64,000 nucleotides of DNA from CAZDVQ01 sp964508975 (lineage in GTDB: Bacteria; Bacteroidota; Bacteroidia; Chitinophagales; Saprospiraceae), in NCBI GenBank assembly GCA_964508975.1, contig CAZDVQ010000010.1:1-64000 (forward strand), given 5' to 3'. A program made the position numbers and the translations under genes. This document shows, one piece after another, positions 18,449 to 26,369 of this stretch. Positions within the stretch are counted from its first letter, which is position 1. Each line of letters begins with the position of its first letter. Below the pieces are notes generated by a model. It was not told the origin of the DNA, searched no databases, and saw nothing but the letters and a program-made list of their open reading frames with translations.

Positions 18449-20641
18449 TTATAAAAACAACAAGCCTGCTTCGCGTAGCTGTGTACAGCTGTAAGAAGCC
18501 AGCCAGTCCTCGAACAAGCCGATTTCGGCTTGTTCGAAATGGGCTTGCAGTTGTTTAAAGTTGAAAGCTTCTGTATGTTTAGGGCTTAGCAGTGGTAGAA
18601 CACTGTAAAACCATTCGCCATATTCTGCAATAGTGTCAATACGAAGTACTTGTGATTGGGTTTGAATCACAAAACGAGCCATTGGAATTTTATCTCGGCC
18701 ATATTTTTCTTCGAAAAACTCCAACTCCACGGGGCCACCGATCCAAATCACACGGCCATTGGGTTTAGGCTTGCTATCCTCTGGTTCGGCTAGGCATTTT
18801 TCAATATGCTTGGGTGGTACTTTGGTGCGGGGTGTTTTAAAATCAAACCATTCTTGTAGCGGAATATCAAAGCCAACGCCGTGCATGTAGTTGAATAAAG
18901 ATATGCGCAAACCCTCGGCAAACAGCTCGTGCTCGCAACCTTCTGGGTCATCATGGAATAAGTCGTTATCGGCAAAACCGCCAAAGTCGGGACCAATTTT
19001 CTGTACTTTATACGCTTCTGGGTTCATACCTACGGGGCTATGCGCCGTCATGGCAAACTGGTGCCAAAAGCCTGATTGTAAAGCGTTTGTTTCAAATAAT
19101 TGCCGTACCATTTCCAAAGAGTCAATGGTTTCTTGGGCTGTTTGGGTTGGGAATCCATACATTAGGTAAGCATGTACCATAATGCCCGACTGCGTAAAAG
19201 CATTGGCCACACGGGCTACCTGCGCCACGGTTACGCCTTTTTCCATGAGTTCTAGCAGTCGGTCAGAAGCTACTTCAAGGCCGCCAGAAACAGCAATACA
19301 ACCTGATGCTTTGAGCAATCGGCACAACTCGGGGCTAAAGCTTTTCTCAAACCGGATGTTGGTCCACCACACCACTGTAATGTTGCGACGAATGATTTCA
19401 ATCGCTAGGTCACGCATGAGCGCGGGTGGAGCGGCTTCATCCACGAAATGAAAGCCGTGTTGGCCCGTTTGGGCTATGATTTGCTCAATACGGTCGCAGA
19501 GAATATCTGCCGAAATAGGTTCGTAGCGTTGAATATAATCCAGGCTTACGTCGCAGAATGAGCATTTACCCCAGTAGCAGCCGTGGGCTAGGGTCAATTT
19601 ATTCCAGCGGCCGTCACTCCAGAGGCGGTGCATCGGGTTCACGACGTCTATAACCGAGAGGTAATCATGTAGGTATAAATCACTGTAATCGGGTGTACCC
19701 GTTTCACGTTGCGGAATATCTTTTTCCAATGCGGCATTCCAGTAACATACTACACCATTTTGCTTGCTGAATACACGTTTAAGCTGGTTTACAGGCCTTT
19801 TACCATCCAGGTGTTCGAGTAATAGTTGCAGTGGGGCTTCGCCATCGTCAAGGCTCACAAAGTCGATATAGTCAAACAGGCGTTCATCTTTCAGACTGCG
19901 CAGCTCGGTATTCACGTAGCCGCCGCCAATCACCACCTTCATATGCGGATGGTATTTTTTTACATATTGGCCACATTTTAGCGCACCGAATAAATTTCCA
20001 GGGAAGGGAATGCTGATACACAAAACATCCGCTTGAGAGGCTTGGATATGCGTTTCCAGGATATCAATCAGGCCTTGGCTCAATAAGGTTTCAGGTATTT
20101 GCAGGGCAGCTTCCAGTTCGTCAAAGTGTGTTGCCGTGCGGCCTAGGCGCTCGGCGTAGCGGGTAAAACCAAAATGCTCGTCAATGTTTTCCTTGATCAA
20201 ATCACCGATATCTTCCAGATACAAGGTGGCCAAGTGCCGGGCTTTATCGTGTGTGCCCATGGAGCCAAATGCCCATTCAAGGTCTTCCAGTTGGGCAAAA
20301 CGTCCCGCTTCAGGTAGGTATTTCCGGCTGCAAATGGCGTGTGCCAGGGTTGGATTTTTGTTTTGCAGGAAGGCAATTACAGGCTCAATGGTCTGTAAAT
20401 AAGCATCTTGCAATTGGTGCATCCGGTACACATTTTCAGATACAGCAGTCTCGTCGCGTTCTAGTTGTGCAAAAAGTTGGTTTAAGCCGGCACGGGTAAA
20501 TATTTTAAGGATAAGCTCTATGCCCAGGTCGGCTTGCCGTGACTCAATACCCAACCTGTTCAAATAGCCCTTGAGATACGCTGTAGCAGGGTAGGGCGTG
20601 TTCAATTGGGTAAACGGTGGTGTAACTAATAGTAAGCGCAC
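18449..20641 (-). CDS. B12-binding domain radical SAM protein
   Basis: The 730-residue protein has an N-terminal cobalamin-binding-like Rossmann region (LLLVTPPF-x4-PYPATAYLKGYL, later DVLCISIPFPGN and VVIGGGYVN). A radical SAM core follows, with the cluster motif HGCYWGKCSFCD (~355-366) and downstream GLEVAS and YGFPTQT. Family members methylate or rearrange unreactive carbons or act on RNA; no specific product is evident. The start codon is GTG at 20641; no ATG fits the conserved MRLLLVTPPF opening. The Rpn-like gene ends 42 bases upstream and may be co-transcribed. Confidence 0.87.
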   Translation of the reverse strand: MRLLLVTPPFTQLNTPYPATAYLKGYLNRLGIESRQADLGIELILKIFTRAGLNQLFAQLERDETAVSENVYRMHQLQDAYLQTIEPVIAFLQNKNPTLAHAICSRKYLPEAGRFAQLEDLEWAFGSMGTHDKARHLATLYLEDIGDLIKENIDEHFGFTRYAERLGRTATHFDELEAALQIPETLLSQGLIDILETHIQASQADVLCISIPFPGNLFGALKCGQYVKKYHPHMKVVIGGGYVNTELRSLKDERLFDYIDFVSLDDGEAPLQLLLEHLDGKRPVNQLKRVFSKQNGVVCYWNAALEKDIPQRETGTPDYSDLYLHDYLSVIDVVNPMHRLWSDGRWNKLTLAHGCYWGKCSFCDVSLDYIQRYEPISADILCDRIEQIIAQTGQHGFHFVDEAAPPALMRDLAIEIIRRNITVVWWTNIRFEKSFSPELCRLLKASGCIAVSGGLEVASDRLLELMEKGVTVAQVARVANAFTQSGIMVHAYLMYGFPTQTAQETIDSLEMVRQLFETNALQSGFWHQFAMTAHSPVGMNPEAYKVQKIGPDFGGFADNDLFHDDPEGCEHELFAEGLRISLFNYMHGVGFDIPLQEWFDFKTPRTKVPPKHIEKCLAEPEDSKPKPNGRVIWIGGPVELEFFEEKYGRDKIPMARFVIQTQSQVLRIDTIAEYGEWFYSVLPLLSPKHTEAFNFKQLQAHFEQAEIGLFEDWLASYSCTQLREAGLLFL

Positions 20642-20683
20642 TGTAAATTTATTGGGTTCTCTGGGTACGAGGCTAAGTCAAGA

Positions 20684-21682
20684 TTATATACTCAAAACAA
20701 GCTTGAGTTTTTCAGGGCTTATGTTAAGTATTCCAATGATAGCTGTTTCAGATAACCCTTGTGCTATCAAAGCTTGGATAGCTGATTTTAGTAGTTTATC
20801 AGCTTCTTCTTTCTGGCGGTTTGCTTCTTCTTTCTGGCGGTTTGCTTCTTCTTTCTGGCGAATAATCTCTTCCTTTTCAACCGTTACTTTATCCACTTCA
20901 TCAGATACTTTTTCGAGGCATTTACGGGTATATTCGAGTTCTTTTTCTTGAAATAAGAGCAGGTTATCTAAGTCTTGCTCAAGTTCAAGTTTCCTTTTAT
21001 AATCCAAATCCTTAAGAGGTTTTTGCAAATGTTTAACCATATCTAAAAATTCTTTTGGTATAGCTGAATCGTCTTTGTTCATTATATACTTGTGCTCCTG
21101 ATCTGCAAAGTCTTGATCAAAGATACTCAATAATTTCTCAATGTCGGTAAGCCTTTTCTTGGGCAGACGCTTAAGCTGTATAATGAAGCAACTGTGCATC
21201 AAGGAATCAACAAAATCACTTTGGAAAGTCATTGTTTTTCCTGTCGACAAATTTACTGCTTTTTGACCAATTTTCACGGCTAAGGCTTTAATTTCTGGCA
21301 AACTAAAGCCTAAAATATAAACCACGAAAATGGGTAATGGTTGAACCATTGACGTATTATCATGCTCTGATCGTTCGATGACTTGCATGTAGCTAGAACC
21401 AATATATTTGCGAAAGCGCTGTATGTCTCCTGTTTTTTTAGACTTTTGAAGTTCAATAAGCACTTGTTCTCTGCGCCCATCCTCATGTTGAATGGTTGCC
21501 TTAAAATCTAAGTGAAAAACCTCGAAATTCAAAATTTTCGATTCCACAACGGTTTCCTGTTGTTCTAGTTGTAAGGACACCACCGCTTTTCCTATAATTG
21601 TAGAGAGTACTTTGATGGCCAACTTGTTGTTGAGCATCAAGTATTTAAAAGCATGGTCGTATAATGGATTGGCGTATTGCAT
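20684..21682 (-). CDS. Rpn-like PD-(D/E)XK nuclease/transposase-related protein
   Basis: The 332-residue protein belongs to the Rpn/PD-(D/E)XK transposase-like nuclease family. It opens with NPLYDHAFKYLML, and the nuclease core lies in FEVFHLDFKATI...QVLIELQKSKKTGDIQRFRKYIG (Asp, then E-x-Q-K). The C-terminal third is a charged coiled coil with three copies of RQKEEAN. It ends with the family's usual short tail (ALIAQGLSETAIIGILNIS). Rpn proteins are reported to promote RecA-independent recombination; action here is inferred. A -7 box lies 5 bases before the ATG, so the mRNA may be leaderless. Confidence 0.82.
   Translation of the reverse strand: MQYANPLYDHAFKYLMLNNKLAIKVLSTIIGKAVVSLQLEQQETVVESKILNFEVFHLDFKATIQHEDGRREQVLIELQKSKKTGDIQRFRKYIGSSYMQVIERSEHDNTSMVQPLPIFVVYILGFSLPEIKALAVKIGQKAVNLSTGKTMTFQSDFVDSLMHSCFIIQLKRLPKKRLTDIEKLLSIFDQDFADQEHKYIMNKDDSAIPKEFLDMVKHLQKPLKDLDYKRKLELEQDLDNLLLFQEKELEYTRKCLEKVSDEVDKVTVEKEEIIRQKEEANRQKEEANRQKEEADKLLKSAIQALIAQGLSETAIIGILNISPEKLKLVLSI
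20802..20859. repeat. In-frame 21-bp tandem repeat in rpn-like gene
   Basis: The unit GCTTCTTCTTTCTGGCGGTTT is present 2.75 times with no mismatch. Each unit encodes RQKEEAN in the coiled coil. Copy number could change without a frameshift. Confidence 0.95.
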
Positions 21683-21686
21683 GGCG

Positions 21687-21694
21687 CAAAAGTA
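21687..21694 (-). promoter_or_regulatory. -7 box TACTTTTG before rpn-like gene
   Basis: A perfect TAnnTTTG match on the minus strand ends only 4 bases before the ATG at 21682. The transcript would start at or next to the start codon. Confidence 0.55.
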
Positions 21695-21960
21695 AGTTGT
21701 ACCATAGTTGTAAAAATGATAAAGTACTCGCTATTCTTTAGCATTGTCTTAGGCTATTCTAAGTATTATATAGCTGATTTACATTGTATTAGCTTTGCTT
21801 TTAAGGGCTTTGACTTGAAGTTGAACCATAAACCTGATATGATTAAATCTACCAACTTAAATCAAAATATAAGTTTAAGCACAATTTTTCCAACAGTTTT
21901 GTATTTGTGAACGTTAAATGGGAATTCACGCTTACATCTTATAACTCATAACGTACATTT

Positions 21961-23328
21961 ATGAAGCAGCCAAACACTTTACTATTGGCCCAATACCGTC
22001 GATTTAAGCAACTGGGCAGCTGGTTGAAAAAAGGCAGGTTGAGCCGTTTTAGCTTGAAAAAGCGTATGAATTTGGAACGCCAACTCGGCGATTTGTTTAA
22101 AAAATTACAAAGCTATGTACCTGGCCCACAGTTAGTCAAAGCGGCAGGGATTTCACTCGCGTTGATGAGCGGCATAGCTCTAAACGCACAAACAACTTTC
22201 GGCCCTGGACAAACGAACCCGATGGGCTTAGTCAACCAAGGTGGTTTTGCCTTTATCAATACCGCTGACATTGACGGTGATGGCGACCAGGACATGGTCG
22301 TGTCATCTGATTACAACAACGGTATGATTTATTATGAGAACACAGGATCTGCTACTGCTCCTCAGTTCGATACTGTTGAAGTTGCGATTCAGGGCCTTGG
22401 TCCTATCACCACTTATGCCACCAGGCCTTCTTTCGTTGATTTGGACTATGATGGTGACCTTGATTTGTTGGGTTATCAATATGACTCATATGGTAACTCG
22501 GGCTTCTTCTTCCAAGAAAATACGGGTACTGCTGCTAGTCCAACTTTTGCCGCTGCCACCATGTCGCCTTTTGGTTTAAGTGGTACAGCAACTGCCTACA
22601 TTAATACTGTTTTTGCCGACATGGATGCCGACGGGGATCAAGATATGTTTACCTTTGAGGTATATCCAAGTCAAAGCATTAAGTATTACGAGAACACTGG
22701 TACTATATCAGCGCCGCTGTTTGCCAGCCCTATTACCACACCTTTCCAGATTCAAGTGCCAACACAACCAGGCTTGATGACCGTTGGCGATGTTGATCGC
22801 GATGGCGATATCGATATGTTTATCAATGGGTTTGGCGGTAATTTCCAATATTCAGAAAATACAGGTACGCCTCAGTTGCCATCATTTGATGCCACGATAA
22901 ACAATCCATTTGGCTTAACTGCACTAGGTGGAGGTTACTTTGCCTTCCCTTGGATGACCGATATCGATGCAGATGGCGACTTGGACATGTTTGCCATCAA
23001 CGATACCGGTGATTTCATTTTCTTTGAAAATGAAGATGCTACCGTGGGCACCACGGCTACACAAGCACAAGACCTGAGCTTCCAGTTAAGTCCCAACCCT
23101 GCATTTGATCTGGTTCAATTGAACATTAATGCTCCGGTTGATGCTTCTGATGTTTTAATCCAAGTAATAGCGCTAAACGGTCAAGTATTGCAACAGGGCC
23201 TTACGAATTTAGCCCCTGGACAGCAAGTTGTACAAGTATCAGTTAGCGATTTACCCGCAGGGCTTTATGCTATCCGCATCGAGCATAAAGGCAAACAGTT
23301 CAGTCAAAAATTTGTGAAGGCTAACTAA
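21961..23328 (+). CDS. VCBS/FG-GAP repeat protein with T9SS sorting domain, copy 1
   Basis: The 455-residue protein has an unusual ~55-residue basic, helical extension (YRRFKQLGSWLKKGRLSRF...LERQLGDLFKKL) before a hydrophobic export helix ending ALNAQ near residue 77. The mature part has about six calcium-binding VCBS repeats (DIDGDGDQDM, DLDYDGDLDL, DMDADGDQDM, DVDRDGDIDM, DIDADGDLDM), which likely form a beta-propeller. The C-terminus (SPNPAFDLVQLNI, LPAGLYAIRI, KFVKAN) is a T9SS type A domain. It is followed by a terminator and then a paralogue of equal length. It is probably a secreted or surface protein; the ligand is unknown. Confidence 0.9.
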   Translation: MKQPNTLLLAQYRRFKQLGSWLKKGRLSRFSLKKRMNLERQLGDLFKKLQSYVPGPQLVKAAGISLALMSGIALNAQTTFGPGQTNPMGLVNQGGFAFINTADIDGDGDQDMVVSSDYNNGMIYYENTGSATAPQFDTVEVAIQGLGPITTYATRPSFVDLDYDGDLDLLGYQYDSYGNSGFFFQENTGTAASPTFAAATMSPFGLSGTATAYINTVFADMDADGDQDMFTFEVYPSQSIKYYENTGTISAPLFASPITTPFQIQVPTQPGLMTVGDVDRDGDIDMFINGFGGNFQYSENTGTPQLPSFDATINNPFGLTALGGGYFAFPWMTDIDADGDLDMFAINDTGDFIFFENEDATVGTTATQAQDLSFQLSPNPAFDLVQLNINAPVDASDVLIQVIALNGQVLQQGLTNLAPGQQVVQVSVSDLPAGLYAIRIEHKGKQFSQKFVKAN

Positions 23329-23351
23329 TTTTGTCTATCTTTACACCTATG

Positions 23352-23385
23352 AAGGGCATCTTTCAGCTGAAAGATGCCCTTTTTT
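23352..23385 (+). terminator. Rho-independent terminator
   Basis: AAGGGCATCTTTC and GAAAGATGCCCTT form a perfect stem around AGCT, followed by a T run, 23 bases after the first VCBS gene. Confidence 0.92.
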
Positions 23386-23490
23386 GTCGTATTAAATACT
23401 CGCTTATGCTTTTGCGGCCCATTGCGTGTATCTTTCCTATTTCTATGATAAACTTACCTATCCCATTATTATAATCTTAAAATTATTTTC

Positions 23491-24858
23491 ATGAAGCAGC
23501 CTTACTCATTTTTATGGGCTCAGTACCGTCGATTCAAACAGCTTGGAAGCTGGATGAAAAAGGGAAAATTGAGTCGCTTTGGCTTGAAAAGACGCCAAAA
23601 TTTAGAGCGCCAACTTGGCGAGCTTTTCAAAAAGCTACAAGCTTACGTTCCCGCTCCACAATTGGTCAAAGCGGCCGGAGTCTCTCTGGCTTTAATGGCA
23701 GGTATCAACGCTAATGCACAAACAACTTTTGCACCTTCCGTCAACAACCCTTTTGGTTTGCCAAACATCGAAGACGTAGGCTTTATCAGCACCGCTGATA
23801 TCGATGACGATGGCGACCTGGATATGCTGGTATCTTCATACTACAACACTGATGTGATTTACTACCGGAATGTAGGTAGCGCTACAGCACCTCAGTTTGA
23901 TACCACCGAGATTGCTATGCCCGGCTTAACTGCCATGACAAACTATGCCTTTGGGCCATCATTTGTTGACCTAGATAACGACGGTGACCTAGATGTAATG
24001 GGTTATCAATTCCTTTCTTATAGCACATCCGGTTTTATATACCAACAGAATAACGGAACTGCCTCTGCACCAAGCTTCGGTTCTTTGACCACATTGCCTT
24101 TCGGGTTAGTGGACACAACTGCGGGATACATCAATACAGGATTTGCCGACATGGATGCCGATGGTGACTTGGATATGTTTTCCCGCCAAGCTTATCCTAA
24201 CCAAGAGATGAAATATTATCAGAATACAGGTTCTGTTAGTTCACCTCAATTTGCTGCCCCAGTTGTCGCTCCATTCCAGATACAAACAACTACAACTTCG
24301 GGTGTGATGTCTATCGGAGATTTGGACCGCGATGGCGATTTCGATATTATGATTGGTGGTATAGGTGGCGACTTTGAGTTTCATGAAAATACCGGTACGG
24401 CTCAACTAGCTTCGTTTGATGCACCCGTTACCAATCCATTTGGGCTTGTTGGACAAACAGGTACTTATTTCGCCTTCCCATGGCTTACAGATATTGATGG
24501 GGATGGCGACTTGGACATGTTTGCCAACAACGATTCCGGTACATTCGTTTTCTTCGAAAACCAAGATGCTACCGTAGGTACCACAACTTTGGAAGCGAAT
24601 GATTTGAGCTTCCAGTTGAGTCCCAACCCAGCACACAATATTGTTCAGTTGAACATCAATGCGCCAGTAGAGGCGTCTGATGTTTTAATCCAAGTTGTTG
24701 GCGTAAATGGTCAAGTCGTAAAACATTCGTTTACTAACATTTCTACTGGAAAACAAGTTGTGCAAGTATCTGTCAGCGAATTACCCGCAGGACTTTATGC
24801 TATCCGTATGACGTTCAACGGCACTCAACTTAGCCAAAAATTTGTGAAGGCTAACTAA
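23491..24858 (+). CDS. VCBS/FG-GAP repeat protein with T9SS sorting domain, copy 2
   Basis: The 455-residue protein is a tandem paralogue of the preceding gene. It keeps the same basic N-terminal extension, the same export helix (ALMAGINANAQ), the same run of D-x-D-x-D-G-D loops and the same sorting domain (SPNPAHNIVQLNINAP, LPAGLYAIRM, FVKAN). The extension and C-terminal domain are closer between the copies than the repeats, so divergence is concentrated in the surface-exposed propeller. It has its own terminator, so the two are separate transcription units. Confidence 0.9.
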   Translation: MKQPYSFLWAQYRRFKQLGSWMKKGKLSRFGLKRRQNLERQLGELFKKLQAYVPAPQLVKAAGVSLALMAGINANAQTTFAPSVNNPFGLPNIEDVGFISTADIDDDGDLDMLVSSYYNTDVIYYRNVGSATAPQFDTTEIAMPGLTAMTNYAFGPSFVDLDNDGDLDVMGYQFLSYSTSGFIYQQNNGTASAPSFGSLTTLPFGLVDTTAGYINTGFADMDADGDLDMFSRQAYPNQEMKYYQNTGSVSSPQFAAPVVAPFQIQTTTTSGVMSIGDLDRDGDFDIMIGGIGGDFEFHENTGTAQLASFDAPVTNPFGLVGQTGTYFAFPWLTDIDGDGDLDMFANNDSGTFVFFENQDATVGTTTLEANDLSFQLSPNPAHNIVQLNINAPVEASDVLIQVVGVNGQVVKHSFTNISTGKQVVQVSVSELPAGLYAIRMTFNGTQLSQKFVKAN

Positions 24859-24880
24859 GTCTAAACAGCTTCAATACCTA

Positions 24881-24917
24881 AAAAGGGCACCTTCCGTTAG
24901 GAAGATGCCCTTTTTTT
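24881..24917 (+). terminator. Rho-independent terminator
   Basis: AAAGGGCA-C-CTTCC and GGAAG-A-TGCCCTTT pair with a GTTA loop, then a T7 run, 22 bases after the second VCBS gene. Confidence 0.9.
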
Positions 24918-24950
24918 ATGCTATAAACCGAATTGTTTGGGTTGTTTTAT

Positions 24951-25078
24951 TGGGGCGCCCCGGCGCTGTGCGCCGTCGCTACGCTACGCAGCTCGCTGTC
25001 GCTCGGCCCGCTGCGCGGTCTGGCCCTGCGGGCCACTGCTTCGCATCGCTGGCGCATACACGGCTAAACGCCGTGTGA
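24951..25078 (+). repeat. Family A repeat, copy 6
   Basis: It starts TGGGGCGCCCCGGCGC and ends CATCGCTGGCGC followed by a CACGGCTAAACGCCGTG hairpin. It points toward copy 7, making an inverted pair between convergent genes. Confidence 0.8.
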
Positions 25079-25192
25079 GGTTTTGGGGATATTAGGATTA
25101 GGGGATGTGCAGATGTGAGGGTTTATGGGGCTATACCAGCACGCACCTACGATGACACTCCTGCTGGTAACCTGCCATGCATGGCAATCCCT

Positions 25193-25294
25193 CGCGCGAG
25201 GTGGCCGGAGGGCGCGGCGCCAGCCGCGGTGCGCAGCACGGAGCAAAGCGAACCCCGTAGGACACCGACCCCGCTCAGCGGGGACGCGCCCCAA
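25193..25294 (-). repeat. Family A repeat, copy 7
   Basis: It reads on the minus strand from TTGGGGCGCGTCCCCGC to CCACCTCGCGCG. It lies immediately after the 3' end of the TIGR03032 gene. Between copies 6 and 7 there is only a GCCATGCATGGC palindrome near 25174. Confidence 0.8.
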
Positions 25295-25298
25295 TAAA

Positions 25299-26360
25299 TC
25301 ACTTTTCAACCGACCAAAACGTGGCGCCTGGGATGCTGAGCGCCTGTAAATGCTCGTCTTTTTCGGTAGTCAGGATGTTGGGCCGGATACGATCGGGGAT
25401 GATTTGTACGTCGTAAATTTCCTCAACAGAACTGACATAGCTGATTTGCCCAACGATGGCGTTACTTGGCATATGCAAGATGATGATGCCCGCTTGGTCG
25501 GCCTCGTGGCTGAACTTTAACTGCCCAAAACTGGATGAGCTCTTGCGCAATTTCGACATGCCGATGAAGGCGTAATCGCCGTGGAATGCCAGGCCGCGTA
25601 CAAAACTAGGAAACTGTTTCACGAGGCTTACCGTGCCGCTTTGTGCGTCAAATTTGCTGAGTTGGCCCGCCGCCGATTGTAAGAAATACAGCTGGTTTTG
25701 GTAATATCTTGGCGAATGTGGCATGGCCAAAGCACTGGCCACCACCTGCTGTTGCTGCATGTCGATGAGGATGCCACCACCCGTTATATTGCCACGCCAG
25801 CCTTGCGCTTGGTCGCTTTGACCGAGTGCGGTCATGTACTTGGCCTCGCCGTTTAAAATGGCCATGCCGTTGAGGTGGCAACGATCTTCCGCCGCTAATT
25901 TACTGATGAAACTAGGCCACCAAACAGGCTCAAAACTGTAGGAATCGCTGAGTTTGACCACGCAGGAAAACAAGGTGTTTACCGCGATGAGCTCGTTTTG
26001 CGCATTCCAGCCAATGTCGTGCAAGTCGACCATACCCGTGTGCCACGACACCCTAGGCAAATACATGCTATCGTAGGTATCAGGCTGTTTGGGGTAGGTT
26101 TTAGCCAGTTCTGGGTCGTCAGCAAAGATGGTCACCTTGCTTTGATCAGCAATGGCCAAACGGTTCCCGTCCACGGCAATACCCATGGGGCTTTTGAAAT
26201 TACGGGGCAACTGAACCAGCGATTGACGGTCTTTTGGACTGATAAACACCACTTTACCCGCTTGGTAGGTACTTATCGCAATACTGCATTGCAAGGCATG
26301 CAGCAGCTCTGGAATCTGTGGGCTATACTGGCACGTAAAGGGCGGTGCAATGTTTGACAT
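25299..26360 (-). CDS. TIGR03032/DUF4915 family beta-propeller-like protein
   Basis: The 353-residue cytoplasmic protein has no signal peptide. Diagnostic stretches are ISTYQAGKVVFIS, PRNFKSPMGIAV, HTGMVDLHDIGW, DRCHLNGMA and PHSPRYYQNQLYFLQSAAGQL. The family is known only as a conserved protein with propeller-like repeats and no assigned reaction. It starts 9 bases after the DPP IV stop, so it probably sits second in an operon with that peptidase. A carbohydrate or glycopeptide role is sometimes guessed for the family, but nothing here proves it. Confidence 0.85.
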   Translation of the reverse strand: MSNIAPPFTCQYSPQIPELLHALQCSIAISTYQAGKVVFISPKDRQSLVQLPRNFKSPMGIAVDGNRLAIADQSKVTIFADDPELAKTYPKQPDTYDSMYLPRVSWHTGMVDLHDIGWNAQNELIAVNTLFSCVVKLSDSYSFEPVWWPSFISKLAAEDRCHLNGMAILNGEAKYMTALGQSDQAQGWRGNITGGGILIDMQQQQVVASALAMPHSPRYYQNQLYFLQSAAGQLSKFDAQSGTVSLVKQFPSFVRGLAFHGDYAFIGMSKLRKSSSSFGQLKFSHEADQAGIIILHMPSNAIVGQISYVSSVEEIYDVQIIPDRIRPNILTTEKDEHLQALSIPGATFWSVEK

Positions 26361-26369
26361 GGTGTTGGA

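Noticed and set aside
21677..21910. 77-residue ORF between the rpn-like and VCBS genes
   Set aside because: It overlaps the rpn-like start and promoter, has a low-complexity AT-rich sequence and no recognisable family.
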